Below, in pieces: positions 8,506 to 17,649 of a stretch of 64,000 nucleotides of DNA. How positions within the stretch are numbered: the stretch's first letter is position 1; each line of letters begins with the position of its first letter. Both the position numbers and the translations under genes were made by a program. A model generated the notes under the pieces. That model was given only the letters and a program-made list of their open reading frames with translations, did no database searches and was not told the DNA's origin. Location: the NCBI GenBank assembly GCA_947501615.1, contig CANMWK010000013.1:62001-126000 (forward strand), read 5' to 3'. The DNA comes from an uncultured Tenacibaculum sp. GTDB lineage: Bacteria; Bacteroidota; Bacteroidia; Flavobacteriales; Flavobacteriaceae.

Positions 8506-10200
8506 TTATGGTTTACGATAAAACGTTTTGGAAATGGTTTCAGTATTTCCAACATTATCAGAAACTACAATTTTAAAGATATGTTTGCTACCAACCAATT
8601 TTTTATCGGAAAAATCGTAAGTTAAAATTCCTTTTTTATGATTGTATTCCATTAAAATCCATTGGTTATCTATATAGCCACGAAAATCTTTAATACCAGA
8701 TTCTTTATCTTTTATTTTGACTTTCAGTGTTTTGTTTTTTGAAATCCATTGCTGATCTGTAAAATTGACTAATGAAATTTGTGGTTGAATTGAATCTAGT
8801 TTTAAAGTATAGCTTCCTAAAGTTTTTTGATTGGTGTATGCTTTATTTTCTTTCTTTTTTGTAGATACATGTTTAGGATACTTCTTTTTAGTGACATTAG
8901 CTATATATACTTGTTGCTTTTCTGTAGCAGTAAGATGAGAAGTATCAAAAGTTAATGTGAATCTTTTATCTAAGGGAATAGTTGGTTCATGAATTTTGGC
9001 AACTCCATTTGATACCTCAAAATTTAAATAGTAATCATGATAGAATGAATTTTTAGGAAAAGCAATGGTAACACCATCTTTTTGAAATTTATTAAAATTG
9101 GCAGCTAATACTTTATAATTAGTAGTGTCTTTTTTAAGCTCCATATCGTTTTTTTTTACCCCTTTAATTGGTATTCTCAATTTAGAAGCATTACCTTCAA
9201 AGTCTTTTGCAATAATTTCAATATTATAACTAGCTAAGGGCTCAATCGTTAGTTTACCTTCATTGATTAAGTTTTCATAAAGACTTAGTTTGTTTTTAGG
9301 ATCGCGATGTGTTTTTTGAAATTTATTTTTATATTTTCCGTAGTGCTCATAATCTATCAATAGATTAATATATTTACTTTCAGCAAAAGAAAAAGTCTCA
9401 ACATCATGATAATACACGCGTTGACCATTTACATGCATTTCTAAACTATAAATACCATTTCTATTCATCGCATCATCTTGTCGATCAAAAGTCACTACAC
9501 CTAAACCAATGGTTCCGCTGGCTTCAATTCTTTGAGCAACATATTTTCCTTTTTCAACTTTTTTAATAGGAACGATAGATTTTAAATTAGAGTTGTTAAC
9601 TCGAGCATTAGTATCTAGAGGAAAAATCATCAATTTTTCAATGATAGGGTTTCGAGTATCTTTTACTTTTAACCCAAAGTGCAACGGGTTGATAATTTTA
9701 TCAGTTTTAGAATCTCTAATCTCATAGTGTAAATGAGGGCCACCAGAACTTCCTGTATCTCCAGAATACCCAATAATTTCTCCTTTTTTTACTGGGAATT
9801 TATCTTCATCAGGAAATAAGTTACCTGTGTAATAACTTTTCTTTTTGTATTGAATACGCTTTACATACTCTTGAATTTTTGGAGCAAATCTTTGCAAATG
9901 CGCAAATACAGTTGTGTGACCACTAGGATGTTTTACATATAAAACTTTTCCAAATCCATATTGAGCTACTTTGATTCGATATACATAACCATTAGCAGGA
10001 GCTAAGATTGGAATTCCTTCTTTTTGTTGTGTTTTTAAATCAATTCCTGAATGAAAGTGATTGCTTCTTAATTCTCCAAAAGTTCCAGCAACCACTACAG
10101 GAATATTCATAGGGTTAGCAAAATAACTTTTTGAGTATTTTTTTTGAGAAAAAACAACACTAATTGTAAATAGTAATAAAAGCGTATATAAATGTTTCAA
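8506..10200 (-). CDS. M23-family metallopeptidase (LytM-like)
   Basis: This 564-aa exported protein has a signal peptide (1-18, ending FSQ) and an N-terminal M23 zinc endopeptidase domain (about 40-165). The LytM residues are all present: H50 and D54 in HFHSGID, H101 in FAHLQ, and H156/H158 in GGPHLHYE. The enzyme should cut peptide crosslinks in peptidoglycan or other glycine-rich peptides in the periplasm. The long C-terminal part (about 190-564) is beta-rich with Ig-like segments and no catalytic motif. It is the first gene of a two-gene unit with the TonB receptor. Confidence 0.85.
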   Translation of the reverse strand: MKHLYTLLLLFTISVVFSQKKYSKSYFANPMNIPVVVAGTFGELRSNHFHSGIDLKTQQKEGIPILAPANGYVYRIKVAQYGFGKVLYVKHPSGHTTVFAHLQRFAPKIQEYVKRIQYKKKSYYTGNLFPDEDKFPVKKGEIIGYSGDTGSSGGPHLHYEIRDSKTDKIINPLHFGLKVKDTRNPIIEKLMIFPLDTNARVNNSNLKSIVPIKKVEKGKYVAQRIEASGTIGLGVVTFDRQDDAMNRNGIYSLEMHVNGQRVYYHDVETFSFAESKYINLLIDYEHYGKYKNKFQKTHRDPKNKLSLYENLINEGKLTIEPLASYNIEIIAKDFEGNASKLRIPIKGVKKNDMELKKDTTNYKVLAANFNKFQKDGVTIAFPKNSFYHDYYLNFEVSNGVAKIHEPTIPLDKRFTLTFDTSHLTATEKQQVYIANVTKKKYPKHVSTKKKENKAYTNQKTLGSYTLKLDSIQPQISLVNFTDQQWISKNKTLKVKIKDKESGIKDFRGYIDNQWILMEYNHKKGILTYDFSDKKLVGSKHIFKIVVSDNVGNTETISKTFYRKP

Positions 10201-10348
10201 AGTACAGATCTTTATGAACGAAAGTACTAAAATTATACCAAAAATGTATTTGGTTGATAATCATAGATATTCATAAAAAAGAGACAAAGAGTTGTTAATG
10301 TTAAAAGAGATTGTTAATTTTGTTGAAATAGTTTATTTTTACTAATAA

Positions 10349-10639
10349 ATGAATAACACATTAGAAGCAATTCATTTACTGGAAGTTAAGTTGAAAGACT
10401 TACTTGTTAGATACGAGTTTCTTATCGAAGAAAATGAGGTATTGCTTCAACAGAATGGAAAGTTACAAATTTTATTAAGTGAAAAAGAGCAACAATTAGA
10501 AGAACAAAAAAAACAATTTGATCTTTTAAAAGTAGCAAAGACTATGGAAGGCAGTAATGAAGATTCGAGAAATACCAAACTCAAAATAAATGCTTTAATT
10601 CGAGAAATAGATAAATGTATCTTGCTCTTGAATTCGTAA
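10349..10639 (+). CDS. small coiled-coil protein upstream of zapA
   Basis: This 96-aa protein is almost wholly heptad-patterned (residues about 5-70: LEVKLKDLLVRYEFLIEEN, then LLSEKEQQLEEQKKQFDLL), so it should form a parallel coiled-coil dimer. It ends 12 nt before zapA, which suggests a division role like that of ZapB, the coiled-coil partner of ZapA. Sequence identity to ZapB cannot be claimed. The position and size are typical of the gene before zapA in Bacteroidetes. No signal peptide or membrane segment. Confidence 0.7.
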   Translation: MNNTLEAIHLLEVKLKDLLVRYEFLIEENEVLLQQNGKLQILLSEKEQQLEEQKKQFDLLKVAKTMEGSNEDSRNTKLKINALIREIDKCILLLNS

Positions 10640-10651
10640 AAGTTCTTTAAA

Positions 10652-10942
10652 ATGAATAAAATAAAAGTTAATGTTGTTATAGCAGGCAGAACTTATCCTT
10701 TAATTGTAAACTCAACAGAGGAAGAAGAAGGAATGAGAAAGGCTGCTAAAAACATTAATGATTTAATTTTAAGTTTTGAACAAAGTTATGCAGTTGCAGA
10801 TAAGCAAGATGTTTTAGCAATGTGTGCTTTACAATATGCTTCAAAATTAGAAATACATACAATAAAGGCGTTAAAAGAGTCTGATAAAATTAAAAATAAA
10901 ATAGATGAGTTAACTGATATAGTTGCTACTCATTTAACATAA
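10652..10942 (+). CDS. zapA: cell division protein ZapA
   Basis: This 96-aa protein matches the ZapA family: an N-terminal beta segment with KVNVVIAGRTYPL, the E-E-E-GMRKAAKNIND motif at about 24-40, then a long helix (about 41-96) that forms the tetramer core. ZapA binds FtsZ and bundles its filaments at midcell. Length is typical. It lies 12 nt after the coiled-coil gene and directly before a 6S-like RNA and RNase Y. Confidence 0.85.
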   Translation: MNKIKVNVVIAGRTYPLIVNSTEEEEGMRKAAKNINDLILSFEQSYAVADKQDVLAMCALQYASKLEIHTIKALKESDKIKNKIDELTDIVATHLT

Positions 10943-10971
10943 GTTCATTACATCGTAATAAAGTAAGATAC

Positions 10972-11135
10972 TGCCTACATTAGTACATAAGTTTAATAAA
11001 CTCAACACTATATCTTTAAAAAGAATGAGTCTTGATTAGTAAAGCAAGCCGTTAGTTCGGATCCTTGATCAATCAGTTAGTTCTAAACCTGTTTTTAAGG
11101 AGTTTATAAAACCATACTGATGTAGGCTTTTTTTT
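10972..11135 (+). ncRNA. ssrS: 6S RNA (6S-Flavo type)
   Basis: The zapA-rny gap holds a structured RNA of about 160 nt. Its closing stem pairs 10973-10985 (GCCTACATTAGTA) with 11115-11127 (TACTGATGTAGGC): 13 bp with one G-U pair. A T8 run follows, as expected for an intrinsic end. The central part is less paired, giving the long-hairpin-with-bubble shape of 6S RNA, which binds RNA polymerase holoenzyme and mimics an open promoter. The location next to zapA parallels ssrS in other bacteria. The call rests on closing stem, size and synteny; a covariance-model search would settle it. Confidence 0.75.
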
Positions 11136-11164
11136 ATAAATAAATATATAATCAAATTATTGAT

Positions 11165-12730
11165 ATGGAAGATTTAGTTATGCCAATCTTAGCTATAGTA
11201 GTAGGAATTGTAGTTGGTTTTATTATAGCAAAGATTTTAGAAAAATCTAAGGCAAACAAATTACTCAAAGAGACAAATAAAGAAGCGGAAAATATTTTAA
11301 AAGAAGCAAAAGTGGAAGCTGCTGCTATAAAAAAAGATAAAATATTACAGGCTAAAGAGAAATTTATAGAATTAAAATCTGAACATGAGAAAGTAATCTT
11401 ATCTAGAGAAAAGAAAATGTCTGATGTTGAAAAAAGAATCAGAGATAAAGAATCTAGAGTTTCTTCTGAATTGGATAAAAATAAAAAATTAACCCAAGCT
11501 TTAGAGAAAAAAGAATCTAGTTTAGATTATAAATTAGACTTCTTAGAGAAAAAAGAGTCTGAAATAGAAAAACTGCACAAGCGTCATGTAGATATGTTAG
11601 AACAGATTTCAGGTTTTTCTGCAAGCGAAGCAAAGACAGAGTTAGTAGCTTCTTTAAAAGAAGAAGCGAAAACAGATGCGATGAGCTTTATTCAAGAAAC
11701 TGTTGAAGAAGCAAAAATGACTGCGCAACAAGAAGCACGAAAAGTTATTTTGAATACCATACAAAGGGTAGGAGTAGAGCAAGCGGTAGAAAATTGTGTG
11801 TCTGTTTTTAACTTAGAGTCTGATGATGTAAAAGGGCGAATTATAGGTAGAGAAGGACGAAATATTAGAGCTTTAGAAGCTGCTACAGGAGTTGAAATAA
11901 TTGTAGATGATACTCCTGAAGCAATTATTTTATCTTGCTTTGATCCTGTAAGAAGAGAGATTGCTCGTTTGTCTATGCACAAGTTAGTTACTGATGGTAG
12001 AATTCACCCAGCAAGAATTGAAGAGATTGTAAGAAAGACTGAGAAGCAAATTAATCAAGAAATTATAGAGGTAGGTAAACGTACTGTTATTGATTTAGGT
12101 ATTCATGGTTTACATCCTGAGTTAATAAAAACTGTTGGACGAATGAAATATCGTTCTTCTTACGGTCAAAATTTATTACAACACTCCAGAGAAGTGGCTA
12201 ATTTATGTGGAATTATGGCTGCAGAAATGGGGTTAAATGCAAAAGCAGCTAAACGAGCTGGTTTACTTCATGATATTGGTAAAGTCCCAGAAACAGAAAG
12301 TGAATTACCTCACGCATTATTAGGTATGCAATGGGCAGAAAAATATGGTGAGAAAAAAGATGTTTGCAATGCAATTGGAGCTCACCACGATGAAATTGAA
12401 ATGAAAACGTTAATTGCTCCAATAGTACAGGTTTGCGATGCTATATCTGGAGCAAGACCAGGAGCAAGAAGACAAGTTTTAGATAGTTATATACAACGAT
12501 TGAAAGACTTAGAAGATATTGCTTTTGGATTTAATGGAGTACAAAAAGCTTTTGCAATACAAGCAGGAAGAGAGTTACGAGTGATGGTTGAAAGTACTAA
12601 AGTTAATGATGAAAAAGCGGCTGAATTATCATTTAGTATATCACAAAAAATACAAAATGATATGACGTATCCAGGTCAAGTAAAGGTTACTGTAATACGA
12701 GAAACAAGAGCTGTTAATGTAGCTAAATAA
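11165..12730 (+). CDS. rny: ribonuclease Y
   Basis: This 521-aa membrane-anchored endoribonuclease begins mRNA decay. Visible parts are an N-terminal membrane helix (about 5-25), a long charged coiled coil (about 27-190), a KH RNA-binding domain (about 210-270, with GRIIGREGRNIRALEAATG) and an HD phosphohydrolase domain (about 330-430) with H369-D370 in LLHDIGK. The C-terminal extension is conserved in the family, and length matches the usual 510-530 aa. It follows the 6S-like RNA by about 30 nt, so it either reads through that terminator or has its own promoter. Confidence 0.95.
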   Translation: MEDLVMPILAIVVGIVVGFIIAKILEKSKANKLLKETNKEAENILKEAKVEAAAIKKDKILQAKEKFIELKSEHEKVILSREKKMSDVEKRIRDKESRVSSELDKNKKLTQALEKKESSLDYKLDFLEKKESEIEKLHKRHVDMLEQISGFSASEAKTELVASLKEEAKTDAMSFIQETVEEAKMTAQQEARKVILNTIQRVGVEQAVENCVSVFNLESDDVKGRIIGREGRNIRALEAATGVEIIVDDTPEAIILSCFDPVRREIARLSMHKLVTDGRIHPARIEEIVRKTEKQINQEIIEVGKRTVIDLGIHGLHPELIKTVGRMKYRSSYGQNLLQHSREVANLCGIMAAEMGLNAKAAKRAGLLHDIGKVPETESELPHALLGMQWAEKYGEKKDVCNAIGAHHDEIEMKTLIAPIVQVCDAISGARPGARRQVLDSYIQRLKDLEDIAFGFNGVQKAFAIQAGRELRVMVESTKVNDEKAAELSFSISQKIQNDMTYPGQVKVTVIRETRAVNVAK

Positions 12731-12792
12731 AAAACGATTTATTTAATTAAGTCAGTATATCAATAAAAACAGTTTTAAAATTGTGTGTTTAT

Positions 12793-12828
12793 AAAATGAG
12801 GTGGATTTAAATCTACCTCATTTTTTTA
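12793..12828 (+). terminator. rny terminator
   Basis: AAATGAGGTGGATTT (12794-12808) pairs with AAATCTACCTCATTT (12809-12823), with one G-U pair and the centre left as loop, followed by a T-run. It lies 60 nt after the rny stop. Confidence 0.75.
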
Positions 12829-13015
12829 TTTTCTCTACATAGTTTCCTTTTGAAATGTACTTTTTTATCTTTTTGTAATATATTATTTAAAATAATTGAT
12901 TATGAGTTATTATGTATAAGATAATGTTGTAGTTTAGTATCTAAAGAAATAAATTAACTAATTGATCATTAAAGAGTAAAATTTTAAAATCTCAATCATA
13001 AAAAAAGTTTAAAAA

Positions 13016-16000
13016 ATGCAAAAAAAGTACACCCTGTTTTTACTATTCATTCTCTATGCAATTAATATTTCAGCAGGTTTAAAGAATGATATTCAAACCG
13101 ACCCTTCTATTAATATTTTTTCCCCAGTAGAGAATCAAGTATTCCCTTCAGAAACTACCAGTGTAACGATTTCTTATGATATCCTTAATTTTCCTAGTTT
13201 TACTCCTGGAGCAGATGGCTCTGTAGTGTATTCAGTTAGAGAAAATGGAGATTTTACATCTACAAATATAGAGATTACAGATGTTAGTTTTAGTATTTCT
13301 ACTAGAGCTGGTGTATTATATGAAGTAATAGTTGAAGCACGTGATATAGATGGGAATTCTTTTAATCCTAGAATAATGGATACCGTTACATTTTCAGTAG
13401 CAGAAGCAACAAATACTACTCCAGAATTGGTTATTACTTCGCCTATAGAAGGGCAAATTTTTCCTTCAGAGACAAGTTCAGTGTCTATTGCATATGAAGT
13501 GTTAAACTTTCCTGATTTTGATGTAGCTAATAGTTTTATAGAATATACACGTAGTAGCGGAAGTAACCCTAATACATTTACAACGACTCAAGCAGCTTCT
13601 ATTGGTTTTGGACTTTCGGTTTCATCAGGAGAGTCTTATTTTGTACGAGCAGAGTTATTAGATGCAAATAGAAACTCGTATTCACCGGCAATAGTTGCTG
13701 TAGTTAACTTTTCCATAGCAGAAGCGATACAAACTCCACCTACATTAACTATTACGTCTCCTCAAGCGAATACTGTTTTTGATACTAGTCAACAAGTAGT
13801 CACAGTAGCTTATACCATAACAGATCCTTCTGATACGATTCTTTTAGGAGAAAATGCATCAATAATATATACCATAGAAGAAAACGGAACAACAACTACT
13901 ATAAGAGATGATTATTTTGAAAATTCATTTACAGTTCCAGTTACAGCAGGAAATTCATACACGGTTACAGTAGAACTGGTAGACGGAGTTCGAAATTCAT
14001 TTATGCCGGCAGCTAGAGAGACTATTAGTTTTTCAGTAGCAGAAGCAACAAATACTACTCCAGAACTTGTGATTACTTCGCCTACAGAAGGACAAGTTTT
14101 TCCTTCAGAGACAAGTTCAGTGTCTATTGCATATGAAGTGTTAAACTTTCCTGATTTTGATGCGGCTAATAGTTTTATAGAATATACACGTAGTAGCGGA
14201 AGTAACCCTAATACATTTACAACGACTCAAGCAGCTTCTATAGGTTTTGGACTTTCGGTTTCATCAGGAGAATCTTATTTTGTGCGAGCAGAGTTATTAG
14301 ATGCGAATAGAAACTCGTATTCACCAGCAATAGTGGCTATAGTTAACTTTTCCATAGCGGAAGCAACACAAACTCCACCTACATTAACTATTACTTCTCC
14401 TCAAGCTAATACTGTTTTTGATGCAACTCAACAAGTAGTCACAGTTGCTTATACCATTACAGACCTTTCTGATATGATTGTTTTAGGAGAGAATGCATCA
14501 ATATTATATACCATAGAAGAAAACGGAACAACAACTATTATAAGAGATGATTATTTTGAAAATTCATTTACAGTTCCAGTTACAGCGGGCAATTCATATA
14601 CGGTTTCAGTAGAACTGGTAGACGGAGCTCGAAATTCATTTATGCCAGCAGCTAAAGAGACTGTTAGTTTTTCGGTAGCAGAAGCAACAAATACTACTCC
14701 AGAGTTGGTGATTACTTCGCCTACAGAAGGACAAGTTTTTCCTACTGAAACTGGAAACGTTACAATTTCATATGATATTTTAAACTTTCCGGGTTTTACT
14801 CCAGGAGTAGATGGTACTGTAGTGTATTCAGTTCGAGAGAATGCAGATTTTACACTTCAAAATATAGAAGTAACTGATGCTGCATTTGGTTTAGTTACTA
14901 GAGCAGGTACGATATATGATGTCACAGTTGAAGCACGTGATATAAACGGGAATTCTTTTAATCCTAGAATAATGGATACCGTTACATTTTCAGTAGCAGA
15001 AGCAACAAATACTACTCCAGAATTGATGATTACTTCGCCTACAGAAGGACAAGTTTTTCCTTCTGAGACAAGTTCTGTATCTATTGCATATGAAGTGTTA
15101 AACTTTCCTGATTTCGATGTAGCTAATAGTTTTATAGAGTATACACGTAGTAGCGGGAGTAACCCTAATACATTTACAACGACTCAAGCAGCTTCTATAG
15201 GTTTTGGACTTTCAGTTACAGGAGGAGAATCTTATTTTGTACGAGCAGAGTTATTAGATGCGAATAGAAATTCGTATTCACCAGCAATAGTGGCTGTAGT
15301 TAACTTTTCCATAGCAGAAGCAACACAAACTCCACCTACATTAACTATTACTTCTCCTCAAGCTAATACTGTTTTTGATGCAACTCAACAAGTAGTCACA
15401 GTTGCTTATACCATTACAGATCCTTCGGATACGATTCTTTTAGGAGAAAATGCATCAATAATATATACCATAGAAGAAAACGGCGTAACAACTATTATAA
15501 GAGATGATTATTTTGAAAATTCATTTACAGTTCCAGTTACAGCGGGCAATTCATATACAGTTACAGTAGAACTAGTAGATGGAGCTCGAAATTCATTTAT
15601 GCCAGCGGCTAAAGAAACAGTTAGTTTTTCAATATTATCAGAGGAACCACAACTTCCACCTTCAATATCAATAAAATCACCAACTAGGTCGGTGTTGTCA
15701 CCAATACAAAATAATGTATCGGTGACTTATGAAATTTTAAACTTTCCTGCATTTACTCCTGGAGTAGATGGTCTTATTAAATATACAGTCTTTGAAGATG
15801 GTACTACAATTATAAATGTAGAAAACGGTATGCAAGTAACTCCTATCGAGTTTGATGTTAAAGGAGGTAGCTCTTATCAGGTTGCAATTGAATTATTACA
15901 AAATGATGGGACACCATTTAATTCGAGAATAGTAAATGCGATTAATTTATTTAAACAAACAGATTACAGAGCAGCAAATACGCTTAGAGAAATTAGAACT

Positions 16001-16846
16001 TCCGATAATCAAACATATTATCAATTATTAGGTCAAGCTGTAGTTACTTATGCAGATTATAATAATCTAGTATTTTTTGTAGAAGATGAAACAGGAGCTT
16101 TTATGGTAAAAGATGAAGTTGGTACTTTTATTCCTAATATTCTTGTTGGGGATCTATTAACGAATTTGAGAGGCTTTCATACAGAAAATGGATCAAGTAA
16201 AGTATTTCTTATAGAAGATTTTCCAGAATTAGTTTCTCGTAACAATTCTACACCAACACCAACGAGATTGACATTCCAAGAAATATTAGCAAACCGATTT
16301 AATTATGAATCTCAATTAATAACAGTTACTAATGCAAGATTTGTTGATGCTGACGGAGTGGCAAGGTTTGATCGTGAGAATAAAACAGATTATTTAATTA
16401 CAAATGATAATGGAGATGAGTTACTCTTTACGCTTCAACTTAGTGGAACTGATTTAGACGGAAGTTTAATACCAGAAGGAACTTTTGATATCACGGGTAT
16501 TTTTGCGTTACCTCAAGCTAGTAGTAGAGGGGTGAATAATTTGCCTATGATTTTAGCAACGAATTTGAGTAATATAGTACTAAATGTAAATGAAGAGAAT
16601 TTCTCTGATAATACAATTAGTATATATCCAAATCCAGTAAATTTAGGTACACTTTCTTTTAAAACTTCAAATGCGAATGTTAAAAAAATACAGATTTTCA
16701 ATATCCTTGGTAAAGAAGTATACGCTAGTACTATAACGAATGCAAATCATGATGTTGATGTAAGTGGAATTGCTTCTGGAGTTTATTTGGTTAAAATAGC
16801 TGAAGGCAAAAAATCAATTATGAAAAAAGTGATTGTTCAAAATTAA
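13016..16846 (+). CDS. T9SS-sorted repeat surface protein
   Basis: This 1276-aa exported protein has a signal peptide (1-20, ending ISA), nine Ig-like modules of about 106 aa (residues about 28-980), a DUF5689/OB-fold-like domain (about 985-1175, with YYQLLGQAVVTYADYNNLVFFVED) and a C-terminal T9SS type A sorting domain (about 1195-1276, ISIYPNPVNLG ... SGVYLVKIAEG). It should be moved across the outer membrane by the type IX system and attached or released at the surface, probably for adhesion. Its modules are of three types in the order A-B-C-B-C-A-B-C-D. The B and C copies are nearly identical even at the DNA level, so copy number may vary between strains. Confidence 0.85.
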   Translation: MQKKYTLFLLFILYAINISAGLKNDIQTDPSINIFSPVENQVFPSETTSVTISYDILNFPSFTPGADGSVVYSVRENGDFTSTNIEITDVSFSISTRAGVLYEVIVEARDIDGNSFNPRIMDTVTFSVAEATNTTPELVITSPIEGQIFPSETSSVSIAYEVLNFPDFDVANSFIEYTRSSGSNPNTFTTTQAASIGFGLSVSSGESYFVRAELLDANRNSYSPAIVAVVNFSIAEAIQTPPTLTITSPQANTVFDTSQQVVTVAYTITDPSDTILLGENASIIYTIEENGTTTTIRDDYFENSFTVPVTAGNSYTVTVELVDGVRNSFMPAARETISFSVAEATNTTPELVITSPTEGQVFPSETSSVSIAYEVLNFPDFDAANSFIEYTRSSGSNPNTFTTTQAASIGFGLSVSSGESYFVRAELLDANRNSYSPAIVAIVNFSIAEATQTPPTLTITSPQANTVFDATQQVVTVAYTITDLSDMIVLGENASILYTIEENGTTTIIRDDYFENSFTVPVTAGNSYTVSVELVDGARNSFMPAAKETVSFSVAEATNTTPELVITSPTEGQVFPTETGNVTISYDILNFPGFTPGVDGTVVYSVRENADFTLQNIEVTDAAFGLVTRAGTIYDVTVEARDINGNSFNPRIMDTVTFSVAEATNTTPELMITSPTEGQVFPSETSSVSIAYEVLNFPDFDVANSFIEYTRSSGSNPNTFTTTQAASIGFGLSVTGGESYFVRAELLDANRNSYSPAIVAVVNFSIAEATQTPPTLTITSPQANTVFDATQQVVTVAYTITDPSDTILLGENASIIYTIEENGVTTIIRDDYFENSFTVPVTAGNSYTVTVELVDGARNSFMPAAKETVSFSILSEEPQLPPSISIKSPTRSVLSPIQNNVSVTYEILNFPAFTPGVDGLIKYTVFEDGTTIINVENGMQVTPIEFDVKGGSSYQVAIELLQNDGTPFNSRIVNAINLFKQTDYRAANTLREIRTSDNQTYYQLLGQAVVTYADYNNLVFFVEDETGAFMVKDEVGTFIPNILVGDLLTNLRGFHTENGSSKVFLIEDFPELVSRNNSTPTPTRLTFQEILANRFNYESQLITVTNARFVDADGVARFDRENKTDYLITNDNGDELLFTLQLSGTDLDGSLIPEGTFDITGIFALPQASSRGVNNLPMILATNLSNIVLNVNEENFSDNTISIYPNPVNLGTLSFKTSNANVKKIQIFNILGKEVYASTITNANHDVDVSGIASGVYLVKIAEGKKSIMKKVIVQN
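13100..15955 (+). repeat. coding array of ~318-bp Ig-like modules (A-B-C-B-C-A-B-C-D)
   Basis: Module starts, read from the shared ACT-ACT-CCA or ACT-CCA-CCT junctions: A about 13100, B 13415, C 13733, B 14054, C 14372, A 14693, B 15011, C 15329, D about 15653. Spacing alternates between 318 and 321 bp. The three B copies and three C copies share long runs of identical DNA, while A, B and C differ clearly from one another. This implies duplication of 639-bp B-C and 957-bp A-B-C blocks, with recent homogenisation. Confidence 0.9.
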
Positions 16847-16901
16847 AGATGTAATAGTATTGTGAATACAGACATTTGATTTTACAAATTCAAGATTGAT
16901 A

Positions 16902-16932
16902 AAAAGTACGAGTATAGTTTGCTCGTACTTTT
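16902..16932 (+). terminator. hairpin terminator, copy 1 of duplicated block
   Basis: AAAAGTACGAG (16902-16912) and CTCGTACTTTT (16922-16932) form an 11-bp stem with a 9-nt loop, followed by more T. It ends the T9SS gene and overlaps the promoter of the next gene. Confidence 0.75.
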
Positions 16933-16948
16933 GTTTTTTATACATTCG
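16919..16948 (+). promoter_or_regulatory. Bacteroidetes-type promoter, copy 1
   Basis: TTG (16919-16921), a 19-nt spacer and TACATTCG (16941-16948) fit the Bacteroidetes pattern TTG-N17-23-TAnnTTTG with one mismatch. The start codon follows at 16973. The same block recurs before the paralogous gene. Confidence 0.6.
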
Positions 16949-16972
16949 CACAAATTTTTAAAATTGTTAATC

Positions 16973-17530
16973 ATGAAAAAAATAATATTTAGTTTTTCTT
17001 TTTTATTATTAGGTTTAATTAGTGTAACATCACAATCATTTGGTGTTAAAGCAGGTTATCATAATTTAATTGTTTCAGTTGAAGTAGATGTACCTACAGG
17101 TAGTGAAAGTGACTCAGATGGAATGTCAGGTTTTTATGTTGGTGTTTTTGGAGAATTTAAAATTTCTGACAAGTTTTTTATTCAACCAGAAATTCAATAT
17201 GCAAGAGTGTCTGAAGATGAATTTGAAATAAATTCATTAATTCTACCTCTGTTAGCGAAGTACTATGTTGTAGATAAGTTAAGTTTACAAGCTGGACCTT
17301 TATTTGACTTAATCTTAGATAGAACAGGAAATCTTAATTCTTTTGGAATGGGGCTAGCTTTTGGAGCTGCTTATGATATTACTGATGAATTCTTTGTATC
17401 ATCTCATTATTCTGCAGGTCTAACAAATAGAACAGATGATGCTATTTTTGTGCCAGAATTAGGAACCTCTGTAGATGTTACTACTAAATTTGATGTTTTT
17501 CAAATAGGTATAGGTTATAGATTCAATTAA
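16973..17530 (+). CDS. outer-membrane beta-barrel protein, paralogue 1
   Basis: This 185-aa protein has a signal peptide (MKKIIFSFSFLLLGLISV, cut near residue 21) and an eight-strand-like outer-membrane barrel: alternating hydrophobic strands, FFIQPEIQYARV, GLAFGAAYDI, and the C-terminal IGIGYRFN. It belongs to the outer membrane beta-barrel (OMP_b-brl) group. The ATG at 16973 was chosen over the upstream TTG at 16919 because it gives a clean signal peptide and aligns with the next gene's start. Paralogue 2 follows 119 nt later. Function is structural or unknown. Confidence 0.75.
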   Translation: MKKIIFSFSFLLLGLISVTSQSFGVKAGYHNLIVSVEVDVPTGSESDSDGMSGFYVGVFGEFKISDKFFIQPEIQYARVSEDEFEINSLILPLLAKYYVVDKLSLQAGPLFDLILDRTGNLNSFGMGLAFGAAYDITDEFFVSSHYSAGLTNRTDDAIFVPELGTSVDVTTKFDVFQIGIGYRFN

Positions 17531-17577
17531 ACTTTGATTCCATAAAATCTGTATATAAGATAATTTGTAAATACTAA

Positions 17578-17608
17578 AAAAGTACGAGTATAGTTTGCTC
17601 GTACTTTT
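17578..17608 (+). terminator. hairpin terminator, copy 2 of duplicated block
   Basis: The same 11-bp stem and 9-nt loop as at 16902-16932 (arms 17578-17588 and 17598-17608). It ends paralogue 1 and overlaps the promoter of paralogue 2 (TTG then TACATTCG, 19-nt spacer). Confidence 0.75.
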
Positions 17609-17649
17609 GTTTTTTATACATTCGCACAAAATTTTTAAAATTGTTAATC

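Noticed and set aside
13415..15640. Regular repeats that could be mistaken for a CRISPR or tandem satellite
   Set aside because: Units are about 318 bp, fully coding and in frame, with no short repeat/spacer pattern.
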